A stretch of 64,000 nucleotides of DNA from Nitratireductor mangrovi (GTDB taxonomy: Bacteria > Pseudomonadota > Alphaproteobacteria > Rhizobiales > Rhizobiaceae). The notes below the pieces were generated by a model. The model was not told where the DNA came from. It ran no database searches and saw only the letters and a program-made list of their open reading frames with translations. This document shows, piece by piece, positions 18,105 through 26,228 of the stretch. The DNA lies in NCBI RefSeq assembly GCF_007922615.2, contig NZ_CP042301.2, forward strand, positions 1,116,001-1,180,000, written 5' to 3'. Within the stretch, counting starts at the first letter, position 1, and each line of letters begins with the position of its first letter. Position numbers and translations under genes: made by a program.

Positions 18105-18135
18105 TTGTTTCTGTAGTCGCTACAGCATGTACCGT
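18105..18135 (+). promoter_or_regulatory. MerR-type operator/promoter of merT
   Basis: A perfect dyad CTGTAG-TCG-CTACAG at 18,111-18,125 sits between a -35-like TTGTTT (18,105-18,110) and a -10-like TACCGT (18,130-18,135), with a 19-bp spacer. An over-long 19-bp spacer holding a dyad is the hallmark of promoters that MerR untwists. Expected transcription start near 18,141-18,143. Confidence 0.8.
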
Positions 18136-18141
18136 TGCTTC

Positions 18142-18546
18142 ATGTCGAGCAACCATGTGCATCGCGACATTCCGCAAACCGCCGCGACGGAGACGCCGCC
18201 GGGCCCGTTTCTGGCCGTCATCGGGGCGCTGTCGGGCGGCATGGCAGCAACAGCCTGCTGCATCGTGCCGCTGGTGCTGTTCGGGCTCGGCATAGGTGGC
18301 GCCTGGATCGGCACGCTGACGGCGCTGGCGCCCTATCAGCCGCTGTTCCTGGGCGTCGCGGCGTTGTCGATCGGCTACGGCTACTGGCGCATGCGCCGTG
18401 ACCGGGCGTCGGCCTGCGCCACCGACGGAGCCTGCGCGCGACCGCTGTCGCGGACATTCATGAGCATCGCGCTTGGCGCTGCGCTCGTCCTCGTCGCCGC
18501 CGCGATCGGCTTCGACATCGTCGCGCCTGCTCTGCTTGGGCTTTGA
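18142..18546 (+). CDS. merT: MerT-like mercuric ion transporter
   Basis: 134 residues. Helix 1 carries the Hg(II)-binding cysteine pair (GMAATACCIVPLVLFGLGIG), helix 2 is YQPLFLGVAALSIGYGYW, a cytoplasmic loop has a second pair (CATDGACARP) and helix 3 is MSIALGAALVLVAAAIGF. This is MerT architecture: it takes Hg(II) from MerP across the inner membrane. The ATG at 18,142 nearly coincides with the predicted transcription start, so the message may be leaderless. Confidence 0.87.
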   Translation: MSSNHVHRDIPQTAATETPPGPFLAVIGALSGGMAATACCIVPLVLFGLGIGGAWIGTLTALAPYQPLFLGVAALSIGYGYWRMRRDRASACATDGACARPLSRTFMSIALGAALVLVAAAIGFDIVAPALLGL

Positions 18547-18558
18547 AAGGAGGTTTTG

Positions 18559-18837
18559 ATGCTGTTGCGTTCTCTGGTCGTGCCGGCACTACTGGCCGTG
18601 ACCCTCCCGGCGGTCGCCGCCGAACGGACCGCGGTGCTCGAGGTCGAAAACATGTATTGCGCAACTTGCCCCTATATCGTGCGGGAGGCGCTCCTGAGGG
18701 TCGAGGGTGTGGCCAATGTTGCGGTCTCGCTCGACGAACGCACCGCCACCGTCGTTTACGACGACACGACTGCCGATCTCGACGCGCTGTCGGCGGCCGC
18801 CACCGACGCCGGCTATCCGGCGCGGGCGAGGCGGTGA
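18559..18837 (+). CDS. merP: MerP-like periplasmic mercury-binding protein
   Basis: 92 residues. Signal peptide (LLRSLVVPALLAVTLPAVAA), then a heavy-metal-associated domain with VENMYCATCPYIVREALLRV, whose CxxC binds Hg(II), and the ferredoxin-like fold end DAGYPARAR. It passes Hg(II) to MerT. Strong ribosome site AAAGGAGG at 18,546-18,553; a TTG just upstream is not needed. Confidence 0.9.
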   Translation: MLLRSLVVPALLAVTLPAVAAERTAVLEVENMYCATCPYIVREALLRVEGVANVAVSLDERTATVVYDDTTADLDALSAAATDAGYPARARR

Positions 18838-18838
18838 C

Positions 18839-19081
18839 GTGGTCGCGCTCCGTTCGACGCTGACCTGCCCGCGTTGCGGCATTCGCGAGACCTGCGAAAT
18901 GCCGGTCGACGCCTGCATGTTCTTCCACGAATGCAGCGGCTGCGGCGAACTGCTGAGGCCGCTGGCCGGCGATTGCTGTGTCTTCTGCTCTTACGGCACG
19001 GTGCCGTGCCCGCCGGTGCAGGAGGCCGGCGCCGCGGCCTGCTGTGCTCCCGATACGCCGCCTGCTAGCGGCGCGTCGTGA
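18839..19081 (+). CDS. GDCCVxC-domain metal-binding protein
   Basis: 80 residues, GTG start one base after the merP stop. Cysteine-rich: LTCPRCGIRETCEM, CSGCGELLRPLAG, GDCCVFCSYGTVPCPP and CC near the end. The GDCCVxC motif names a family found in mer operons; it probably binds Hg(II) or another soft metal in the cytoplasm. There is no merA reductase here. Its last 17 bp overlap the convergent FSR exporter gene. Confidence 0.85.
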   Translation: MVALRSTLTCPRCGIRETCEMPVDACMFFHECSGCGELLRPLAGDCCVFCSYGTVPCPPVQEAGAAACCAPDTPPASGAS

Positions 19082-20279
19082 GATTGGGCAGGAAGATCGT
19101 CAACAGGCCCAGCAGCGGCAGGTAGGAGCAGACCTGGTAGACGAAGTCGATGCCTTTCGCGTCGGCGACGACGCCGAGCACGGCCGCGCCGAGCCCGCCA
19201 AGCCCGAAGGCGAAGCCGAAGAACAGCCCCGCCACCATGCCGACCCGGCCCGGCAACAGTTCCTGCGCGAAGACGACGATCTGCGGGAAGGCGGAGGACA
19301 GGATCAGCCCGATCATGATCGTCAGCACCGGCGTCCAGGCATAACTCGAATAGGGCAGGGCCAGCGTGAACGGCAGCACGCCGAGGATCGAGAACCAGAT
19401 TACCGTCTTGGAGCCGAAGCGGTCGCCGATCGGCCCGCCGAGGATGGTGCCGGCAGCGGCCGCGCCGAGGAAGATGAACAGGAGGATCTGCGATTCCTGC
19501 ACCGTCACCCCGAAGCGCTCGATAACGAAGAAGGTGTAGTAGCTGCTGATCGAGGCCAGGTAGACATGCTTGGAAAAGACCAGCATGACCAGGATGGCAA
19601 GCGTGAAGGCCACCTTGCCTCTGGTGAGGTCGAGGCTCGCAGTTGGCGCCGGGCGGCTTGCGGCACGGCGGCGATAGGCCGAATACCAGCCGCCGACCCG
19701 CCACAGGATGATCATGCCGGCGAGCGCGGCGAGCGAGAACCAGGCAACCGAGCCCTGGCCGCGCGGCACCACGATGAAGGCGGCGAGCAGTGGTCCGATC
19801 GCGGTGCCGACATTGCCGCCGACCTGGAACAGCGCCTGCGCCATGCCGTAACGTCCGCCCGAGGCGAAGCGCGCCACCCGCGAGGATTCGGGGTGGAACA
19901 CGGCCGAGCCGATGCCGACGAACGCCGCGCCCAACAGCAACAGCGGGTAGGTCGCGGCGGTGGCGAGCAGGATCAGCCCGAACATCGTCGAGCCCATGCC
20001 GAAAGGCAGCGAGTAGGGCATCGGGCGCCTGTCGGTGGTCATGCCGACCGCCGGCTGCAGCAGCGACGCGGTGACCTGGAAGGTCATGGTCAGAAGCCCG
20101 ATCTGCCAGAAGTCGAGCCCGTAATCGGCCTTCAGCATCGGGTAGATCGCCGCCAGCAGCGACTGCATGACGTCGTTGAGCAGGTGGCAGAAGCTGACCG
20201 CCAGGAGCACGGCGTAGACCGTGCGTTCCTGCGAGATCGGTGCTGACTGGGCGGTGGTATCGGTCAATGCGGGCTCCAT
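19065..20279 (-). CDS. FSR-family (fosmidomycin resistance-like) MFS exporter
   Basis: 404 residues, twelve helices. SFCHLLNDVMQSLLAAIYPM and LKADYGLDFWQIGLLTMTFQ in the first helices, GMTTDRRPMPYSL in loop 2-3 and GIGSAVFHPESSRVARFASG are typical of FSR-like exporters. ATG at 20,279 (MEPALTDTT) is used; upstream residues look non-coding. Divergent from an AraC regulator 100 bp away, which probably controls it. Confidence 0.9.
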   Translation of the reverse strand: MEPALTDTTAQSAPISQERTVYAVLLAVSFCHLLNDVMQSLLAAIYPMLKADYGLDFWQIGLLTMTFQVTASLLQPAVGMTTDRRPMPYSLPFGMGSTMFGLILLATAATYPLLLLGAAFVGIGSAVFHPESSRVARFASGGRYGMAQALFQVGGNVGTAIGPLLAAFIVVPRGQGSVAWFSLAALAGMIILWRVGGWYSAYRRRAASRPAPTASLDLTRGKVAFTLAILVMLVFSKHVYLASISSYYTFFVIERFGVTVQESQILLFIFLGAAAAGTILGGPIGDRFGSKTVIWFSILGVLPFTLALPYSSYAWTPVLTIMIGLILSSAFPQIVVFAQELLPGRVGMVAGLFFGFAFGLGGLGAAVLGVVADAKGIDFVYQVCSYLPLLGLLTIFLPNLTTRR

Positions 20280-20379
20280 CGGCGCGCGGGCTGGAGCCCG
20301 CGAGGCACGCTTATACGCCGCTTGCAAATGACCTTCTTTGCTGATCTGGTCGAGTTGTTTTGCAAGTGGGCCATATACG

Positions 20380-21201
20380 ATGACCAGATTCGAGCGCGAT
20401 TCGACGGAAACGGCGCGGCTGCGCGAACTGCGCCACGCCTGGCTGGAGGCGGCCGGCGGCGCCGTCATCGTGCATGCCAACGACTATCCGAATGCCTATG
20501 CCGTGAAGGCGCATCGCCACGGCCGCGCGCAGCTCCTGCATGCGCGCTCCGGTGTGGTGCTGGTCAAGACCGGTCTCGGCCACTGGATGGTGCCGGCCGG
20601 CCACGCCATCTGGATCCCGGCCGGGATCATGCATGCCGTCGACATGCTCGGCGGGGTCAGCATGCTGTCGGCCTATGTGAAGCCTCAGGCGCTCGACGGC
20701 CTGCCGCGCGACCTGCGCGTCGTCGCCATGACGCCGCTGATGCGCGGACTTTTGACCGAGGCGGCTTCGCTGGACTTCGAGGCGCCGGCGGACGCGCGCG
20801 CCGCGCTGATCCTCGACCTCGTGCTGCACGAGATTCCGAGGCTCGCCGAAATGCCGCTCGGCCTGCCGTTCCCGGCAGACGAGCGCATGGCGGCGCTCTG
20901 CCGCGACTATCTCGCAGCACCGCGCCCCGACGTCACCATCGACGGCTGGGCCGGCAGGCTCGGCATGAGCCGGCGCACCTTCACCCGCCGCTTTCAGCGC
21001 GAGACAGGGGTCAGCCTCTCCTTGTGGCGCCAGCAGGCGAGCCTTTTCGCCGCCTTGCCGAAGCTCGCCGCGGGCGAGGCGGTGACCAATGTGGCGCTTG
21101 ACCTCGGCTATGAAAGCGTCGCCGCCTTCACCACCATGTTCCGCCGCATGCTGGGTTCGCCGCCGCGCAGCTATCTGTCGGCCAACCTGGCGGCGGAGTG
21201 A
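20380..21201 (+). CDS. AraC-family transcriptional regulator
   Basis: 273 residues: an N-terminal cupin sensor (HRHGRAQLLHARSGVVLVKT, GHWMVPAGHAIWIPAGIMHA) and a C-terminal AraC HTH pair (WAGRLGMSRRTFTRRFQRET; NVALDLGYESVAAFTTMFRR; LGSPPRSYL). Cupin-AraC proteins of this type often sit beside and control an exporter, here the divergent FSR gene. The ligand is unknown. ATG at 20,380 chosen over an upstream ATG at 20,338. Confidence 0.9.
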   Translation: MTRFERDSTETARLRELRHAWLEAAGGAVIVHANDYPNAYAVKAHRHGRAQLLHARSGVVLVKTGLGHWMVPAGHAIWIPAGIMHAVDMLGGVSMLSAYVKPQALDGLPRDLRVVAMTPLMRGLLTEAASLDFEAPADARAALILDLVLHEIPRLAEMPLGLPFPADERMAALCRDYLAAPRPDVTIDGWAGRLGMSRRTFTRRFQRETGVSLSLWRQQASLFAALPKLAAGEAVTNVALDLGYESVAAFTTMFRRMLGSPPRSYLSANLAAE

Positions 21202-21213
21202 GCGAAAGGCAGG

Positions 21214-21666
21214 TTATTTGTCGGCGAGCGTGTCGACGATGCGCCGCATCTGCTCGCCCATCAGGTCGCATTCGCGCGGCGAGGACTGCGCCATCACCTT
21301 GTCGATGAGTTCGGTGTAGACGGCGAGCGCCTCCAGAAGCAGCTTTTCGCCCTCCGGCGTCAGGAAAAGCCGCATGACGCGCTTGTCGGAGGCATCGCTC
21401 TCGCGCCGCACCAGCCCCTGTGATTCGAGCTGCGGCAACAGCATGGTGATGTTGGAGCGCCCGACCAGGAGCCGGCGCGCCAGGTCGTGCTGCGACTGGC
21501 CTGGATGGCGGTAGAGGTTCATCAGCATGTCGAGCTGCGCGATCTTCAGATCGAGCGGCGCCAGCGCCTTGGAAAGCGCGCGGATCACGGCCTTTTCGGC
21601 CCGCACCACGGCGATCCAGTTGCGAAAGCGCGGGTTGTCCCACGGCAGGTCTTGTTTTTTGTTCAT
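21214..21666 (-). CDS. MarR-family transcriptional regulator
   Basis: 150 residues: dimerisation helices at both ends, winged HTH with LDMLMNLYRHPGQSQHDLAR and LLVGRSNITMLLPQLESQGL, wing VRRESDASDKRVMRLFLTPE. Divergent from an alpha/beta hydrolase gene with 48 bp between starts, so it probably regulates both. Four TGAAC half-sites lie in the gap. Confidence 0.9.
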   Translation of the reverse strand: MNKKQDLPWDNPRFRNWIAVVRAEKAVIRALSKALAPLDLKIAQLDMLMNLYRHPGQSQHDLARRLLVGRSNITMLLPQLESQGLVRRESDASDKRVMRLFLTPEGEKLLLEALAVYTELIDKVMAQSSPRECDLMGEQMRRIVDTLADK

Positions 21667-21694
21667 TCTTGAACTAATATGTTCATCATTGAAC
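21661..21694. promoter_or_regulatory. Array of four alternating TGAAC half-sites (likely MarR operator)
   Basis: GTTCA at 21,661-21,665, TGAAC at 21,670-21,674, GTTCA at 21,681-21,685 and TGAAC at 21,690-21,694. The second and third form TGAAC-N6-GTTCA; TGAACTAAT is repeated in direct orientation. The first half-site overlaps the marR start codon, which suits autorepression. Confidence 0.65.
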
Positions 21695-21714
21695 TAATTT
21701 CACGGTGACCCACC

Positions 21715-22626
21715 ATGGCATCATTTCCCCTGACTGTCATCCGCTCCGCCTTCCGCCTCACAGATCATCTCGCGCCCCGCCTCGCCGGCCGCCTCGCCTT
21801 CGAACTGTTCTGCCGCACGCCCCATCCCGACAAGGTGTCGGACAAGGAGGCGAGGGCGCTGGCGCAGGCCGCACCCTTGATGGCCGAGGCCCGGCTGCAC
21901 CGGCTCACCACGCCGACCGGCTGCATCGCCGCCTATGATTTCCGCCCGCCCGCCGGCACCGAGCGCCGCCGCACCGTGCTCGTCATCCATGGCTGGCGCT
22001 CGCGCACCGACCACATGGTTGCCGTCATCGACGCGCTCAGGCGCGAAGGCGCGCGTGTCATCGCCATCGACCTGCCGGGCCACGGCAAGTCGTCCGGACG
22101 CCGGCTCAACATGGCCAACGCCGTCGAGGCCGCCGGCATGGCGGCCGAATGGTTCGGCCCCTTCGACGCCGTGATTGGCCATTCCTTCGGCGGCGCCGTC
22201 GCGGTCAATGCCGTCGTCGGCTCGATCCAGGGTGTGCCGCCGCTGCCGGCCGAGCGGCTGGTGCTGATCTCGGCGCCGAACTCGATGCCGACCTTTTTCG
22301 CCGAATTCGGCCGCATGCTCGAACTCGGGCCGCGCAGCCAGACGGTGCTCGTCAACCATGTCGAGACGCTGACCGGACGGCCGCTGGAGGATTTCGTCGG
22401 CTCGCTGCAGCTTGCCGAGTTCGAGGTGCCGACGCTGGTCATCCACGCGCCGGAGGACAAGGAGGTCCCGGCCGCCAATGCCTGGGCCTACGAGAAGGCG
22501 GGGCCGCATATCCGCCTCGTCTGGGCGCCCGGCCTCGGCCACCGGCGCATCCTCGCCGCGCCGGGCGTGATTGAAGAATTGACCAACTTCGTCGCCGGCG
22601 AACGCGCACCGGCGCTAGTGAATTAG
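21715..22626 (+). CDS. Alpha/beta hydrolase
   Basis: 303 residues. Oxyanion region VLVIHGWRSRTDHM, nucleophile elbow AVIGHSFGGAVA (Ser in GHSFG), acid in HAPEDKEVPA and catalytic histidine in APGLGHRRIL. The order and spacing fit a serine hydrolase of the alpha/beta fold. Divergent MarR gene suggests induction by a small aromatic or lipophilic compound; substrate unknown. Confidence 0.9.
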   Translation: MASFPLTVIRSAFRLTDHLAPRLAGRLAFELFCRTPHPDKVSDKEARALAQAAPLMAEARLHRLTTPTGCIAAYDFRPPAGTERRRTVLVIHGWRSRTDHMVAVIDALRREGARVIAIDLPGHGKSSGRRLNMANAVEAAGMAAEWFGPFDAVIGHSFGGAVAVNAVVGSIQGVPPLPAERLVLISAPNSMPTFFAEFGRMLELGPRSQTVLVNHVETLTGRPLEDFVGSLQLAEFEVPTLVIHAPEDKEVPAANAWAYEKAGPHIRLVWAPGLGHRRILAAPGVIEELTNFVAGERAPALVN

Positions 22627-22773
22627 CCTGCATGGCGTTGCGAGGGGGCAGGGACGTTCGCCCGGCCCCCTCGTTACCGGCCATCTGCGAGATCAAGGCT
22701 TGCCCCACGTAGCCTGCGACTGGACTTGGGGCATGAAATCCGTTTCGCTGCCGGCTTGGCCGGAGGCGCGCTC

Positions 22774-23166
22774 ATGCAAACGATACGGACTCTCTGGGCT
22801 GGTTGCCTGGCGGCGGTGCTGCTCGCGACCGTGGCACTTGCCGGTCCTCAGGACGATTTTGCCAGGGCACAGGAACTGCGCGAGCGTGGCGATCTCACCG
22901 GCGCCTTCGAACTGTTTCGTTCAGCCGCAACGCACGGCCACCTCGATGCGCGAGTGGAGATGGGGCGAAGCTATGCCAACGGCATGGGCGTACCGCAAGA
23001 CTTCGCCAAGGCGCATGTCTGGTATGACATCGCCGTGATGAACGGCAGTTCGGGAGCAATTTTCGGCCGCCGCAACGCCTTCAAGCAACTGTCGGACTCG
23101 GAAGTCGCAGAAGCCACCGCGCAAGCGCGGCTGTGCATCGAGACCAATTATCTCGACTGCATGTGA
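22774..23166 (+). CDS. Exported Sel1-repeat protein
   Basis: 130 residues, ATG at 22,774 after GGAGGCG. Signal peptide (LWAGCLAAVLLATVALAG), then one or two Sel1/TPR-like repeats (GDLTGAFELFRSAATHGHLD, ARVEMGRSYANGMGVPQDFA, KAHVWYDIAVM). C-terminal cysteines (ARLCIETNYLDCM) could form a disulfide. Function unknown; such proteins usually mediate protein contacts. Confidence 0.82.
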   Translation: MQTIRTLWAGCLAAVLLATVALAGPQDDFARAQELRERGDLTGAFELFRSAATHGHLDARVEMGRSYANGMGVPQDFAKAHVWYDIAVMNGSSGAIFGRRNAFKQLSDSEVAEATAQARLCIETNYLDCM

Positions 23167-23201
23167 CCAGAAAGGCGGCGGCCCGCGTCGGGTCTCTCGA
23201 A

Positions 23202-23251
23202 AGGCTCAGCCCTTCGGCTTGCCCGGCTCGTGCGGCAGGCCGGCCTCCTTC
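23202..23251. repeat. 50-bp direct repeat, copy 1 (duplicate of rhodanese 3' end)
   Basis: 50 bases identical to 26,314-26,363, which contains the last codons and stop of the rhodanese gene. This copy has no gene attached. The two copies bracket the lower-GC three-gene insert. Confidence 0.92.
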
Positions 23252-23307
23252 TATCAACGGGTTCGTAGCCCCGCCCAGTCAGTGTTGTCCCTGAGGAAGA
23301 CTCTCCA

Positions 23308-24138
23308 CTAGGACCGTTCGTCTAGAGGCCGAGCCGAGAAATGGGGCGGAGTCTCTCTGCGGAACTCAAACTCGAGTTGCTTCGAGGTAAGAAGCTGATC
23401 GCCATTGGCCCGAGCGTATCGGACGAAAGATTCGCCGGACCAAGAACTGCGATTGCAGACGTGTCTCAGCAATGGGCGGTGGGGATAGGCCTTAGCATCG
23501 AGATTGGAAAGATGTTGCCATCCGTTGGTGTCGATCTGCTCTGCGATAAAATTGAGTAGAGAGCCGGACGCCCTCATATGATGCACGACTAATTTCCGGA
23601 TTGCACGAATAGCGGCACCAGCGGGATTGGGATTGGGAAGCAAATTTACATCGAGGAATCGTTCGTTCAGCGCTTCTCGCGTTCCCTCTTTCGCTACAAG
23701 ACGGTTCTCGCCAAGCACATAAAGAATAGCGTCAACGTTAAAGAAAGTCGTTTCGACTACATCTTCCAAGCGAGATACATTCTTATGTCCTTCGACATTA
23801 GCCCACGTCTCTTGAGCGCTCCAAAAATCGATTCTAATGCCACCATGGAATTTTAGTCCATAGCCGCCAAACTTGTTTGGTCGAGCATCGTAATGGGAAA
23901 TAACTTGTTTGAACGCTGCGGCGTCTTGAACCTCCACTACGAAGTCCAAATCAGAAGTGAACTGTGCAGGCGGGAGGAAATGAAGCTCGCGCAACGCTCC
24001 TCCGATAAGTGCGACTCTGCCTGCGCCACGAAGGCGATCTAGTGCAACAGCGACCTCACGATCACGTTTTACATATCGACTTCGGACAGAGCGAGCTCTG
24101 CTTATCAATTGCTTGTCAGTGGTAATCGTATCGCCCAT
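23308..24138 (-). CDS. Nucleotidyltransferase-fold protein
   Basis: 276 residues from ATG 24,138 (a start at 24,171 is possible). The nucleotidyltransferase core is VALIGGALRELHFLPPAQF then TSDLDFVVEV, giving GG at 46-47 and Asp63/Asp65, with a third acid in GIRIDFWSAQ. Then a helical region and a long charged C-terminus. It is not a recognisable CCA enzyme; it looks closer to stand-alone or AbiEii-like nucleotidyltransferases. Last gene of the operon; its start overlaps the dNTPase stop by 23 bp. Confidence 0.72.
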   Translation of the reverse strand: MGDTITTDKQLISRARSVRSRYVKRDREVAVALDRLRGAGRVALIGGALRELHFLPPAQFTSDLDFVVEVQDAAAFKQVISHYDARPNKFGGYGLKFHGGIRIDFWSAQETWANVEGHKNVSRLEDVVETTFFNVDAILYVLGENRLVAKEGTREALNERFLDVNLLPNPNPAGAAIRAIRKLVVHHMRASGSLLNFIAEQIDTNGWQHLSNLDAKAYPHRPLLRHVCNRSSWSGESFVRYARANGDQLLTSKQLEFEFRRETPPHFSARPLDERS

Positions 24139-25555
24139 CGTCCAACTGTCTAAATTTGGCCTCGAGATCAATGGCGAAATTCTCCGTCATCCCAGAGACC
24201 ATATCAGTCAGAAGCAGCATCTGGCGATATCGCACTCCTGCGGCGTCGCCCATGCCTGCGGTATCTGACTCATAGCACCGTACATAGTTTTGAGAGATGT
24301 GACTAAACACAAACTCTCCAAAGGGTGTCGACGTCCGCGGAGCCAAAGCAGCGCGGTCATTTCCGTCAAGCTCAGACGGTAGCGGGGAGCACTCTTCGAT
24401 TGACCGCCAGAAGTAGCTCAACAACGAACGGAGAAGATTATCCCCGCGTAGTTCAATTTCCTTTACTGCCGGGGCGTTATACGCGTGGTCAGATGCAAGC
24501 GATTTCAGGGCCTTACATAGGTCCGAAGCTTCCGACGCCTTGATGAGGGACTGCTTAAAGTTCCCACTGATTATAGCATCTGAGTGGGCCAAGAAGGTCT
24601 TGGAGGTTGCGACTACCATCGTCTGGATAACGAATGTGCGATAATACTGAGCGCCAATATCGTTCACCTCGGATACGCTGCGCTTTTCACTCTGAAGTTC
24701 AGAAACGCGAATTTCGATTGCAGTGGCAAGATCCTCATAGTGACCATTGTTAATGCGTCTCAGAGCGGCAATAATATCGTTTATAGAAATTAACTGCTTC
24801 TTAACCGCATCTTCTATGTCAATGACAGAATAGGCGATATCGTCACAAGCTTCCATCAAATAGGCGATAGGGTGTCGCTGTCCCGGCGCTAGCCCTACTT
24901 CCGAAAGAACTCGCTCGGCGTTTTTTCGATCTGCATCAAAATAGCCAAATTTCTTGAAAGCTGGATGCTCTTCTTTTCCTCGTTTTTCAGAGCCGACGGT
25001 GTATTTCATCAACGCCGCGAGAGTAGCGAACGTTAAGTCGAGGCCATGGGAACCTTTTGACACCTGCAATCGTGTCAGTAGCCGAAAGGCCTGGGCGTTC
25101 CCCTCCCAATGCTCAAAATCTGTACGCATCTGTTCAGTTAACGGAACACCCCAACCCTCTCCATCGAATCGTTCGACAAACCAACGGCTGATCGACGTTT
25201 CACCTTGATGGCCAAAAGGAGGATTTCCTAGGTCGTGAGCAAGCCCAACCGACGCTGCAATAGTGGGCGCAAACTCAGTGTTTGGGGCGTTGCCAAACGC
25301 ACACTTTCGTTCGCGCAGTATCTGAGTAGCCAAAGACCGGCACAGATTTGCGACCTCGTGGGAATGGGTCAATCTAGTGCGGACGCTATCGTTCTTCTCC
25401 AACGGAAAGACCTGGGTCTTGTCGGCAAGGCGGCGCACGGGAGCAGAAAATAGGATGCGGTCGAAGTCCCTCTCAAACTCGTTGCGAGTGCTGTCATCGG
25501 TCTTTTCAACGCGCTCACCTTCGGAGAATCTCTTGTTGTTGTACAAATCGCCCAT
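24116..25555 (-). CDS. dGTPase-like HD-domain deoxynucleotide triphosphohydrolase
   Basis: 479 residues. RDFDRILFSAPVRRLADKTQ and VFPLEKNDSVRTRLTHSHEV begin the fold; the metal-binding HD set is His in THSHE, HD in GLAHDLGNPPFGHQGE and Asp in EACDDIAYSVIDIED, all present. Enzymes of this family cleave dNTPs to nucleoside and triphosphate. Some relatives protect bacteria by depleting dNTPs on phage infection. ATG at 25,555 preferred; a TTG at 25,573 would add six residues. Middle gene of the insert operon. Confidence 0.88.
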   Translation of the reverse strand: MGDLYNNKRFSEGERVEKTDDSTRNEFERDFDRILFSAPVRRLADKTQVFPLEKNDSVRTRLTHSHEVANLCRSLATQILRERKCAFGNAPNTEFAPTIAASVGLAHDLGNPPFGHQGETSISRWFVERFDGEGWGVPLTEQMRTDFEHWEGNAQAFRLLTRLQVSKGSHGLDLTFATLAALMKYTVGSEKRGKEEHPAFKKFGYFDADRKNAERVLSEVGLAPGQRHPIAYLMEACDDIAYSVIDIEDAVKKQLISINDIIAALRRINNGHYEDLATAIEIRVSELQSEKRSVSEVNDIGAQYYRTFVIQTMVVATSKTFLAHSDAIISGNFKQSLIKASEASDLCKALKSLASDHAYNAPAVKEIELRGDNLLRSLLSYFWRSIEECSPLPSELDGNDRAALAPRTSTPFGEFVFSHISQNYVRCYESDTAGMGDAAGVRYRQMLLLTDMVSGMTENFAIDLEAKFRQLDDGRYDYH

Positions 25556-25627
25556 GCCAATCTCGTTTGCCAATGCACTTAAAACGTTCTCTTTCAGCGG
25601 TTTGTATCATAAGTGAGTGGTGGCACT

Positions 25628-26119
25628 TCAGAGTTTTTGAATTGCTGTTCTTATTTCTTTGGTCACATCGCGCACGCCTTGTGCCATCCAAACACTATCC
25701 CGCAGCATGAATTTGCTGCTGTTCGTGTGCGGAACATAAGTTGCCTGCTGCTCGACCACGGAGCGAGGTATGAGCGCCGCCCGTATCACATTGAAGTCGT
25801 CCTCAAACAATACCCCGGCGAGCACGTCAAAGTGGCCGCCGACAAGGTCACGGACGGCTGATAACTGACGTGACTTGTTACGTTTGTGGATGCGTCGTCC
25901 TTTGATCTGGTAACGCGTTCCATCTTCTCCGGTGGCGTCGAAACCACGCTCGGAATTGGGCGCTTGTTGCCATCCAAATGTTCGGCAGAACAGATACTCG
26001 GCGAAGTCTCCAGTGGGATTGTTGGCGCTTCTGACGATGCTACGCGACCTCAATTCTTCAATTATTTTCGTATGAAGAGCGAGCAAATCCGCCACGGTCG
26101 TTTCATTTAATCGGCTCAA
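25628..26119 (-). CDS. DUF6998-like protein with PD-(D/E)XK nuclease-type core
   Basis: 163 residues, TTG start at 26,119 with GGCAGG upstream. An N-terminal helix precedes NPTGDFAEYLFCRTFGWQQ, then RGFDATGEDGTRYQIKGRRI. Glu41, Asp61 and Gln71-x-Lys73 have the spacing of a restriction-endonuclease-like site (E...D...QxK). The rest is beta-rich (GGHFDVLAGVLFEDDFNVIR). First gene of the operon; 72 bp before the dNTPase ATG. Nuclease activity is inferred. Confidence 0.65.
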   Translation of the reverse strand: MSRLNETTVADLLALHTKIIEELRSRSIVRSANNPTGDFAEYLFCRTFGWQQAPNSERGFDATGEDGTRYQIKGRRIHKRNKSRQLSAVRDLVGGHFDVLAGVLFEDDFNVIRAALIPRSVVEQQATYVPHTNSSKFMLRDSVWMAQGVRDVTKEIRTAIQKL

Positions 26120-26228
26120 ACTGCCTGCCCCGATTAGGTCCCAGGTTACAGAACATATCGCAAAACTTGCATCCTATCTCACGTAGCACAACACACCTAG
26201 AACCACACTTTGAGGATTCTTGATTGGC

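Noticed and set aside
23341..23559. 72-residue rightward ORF at the end of the insert
   Set aside because: Antisense to the nucleotidyltransferase gene, no ribosome site and no recognisable features.
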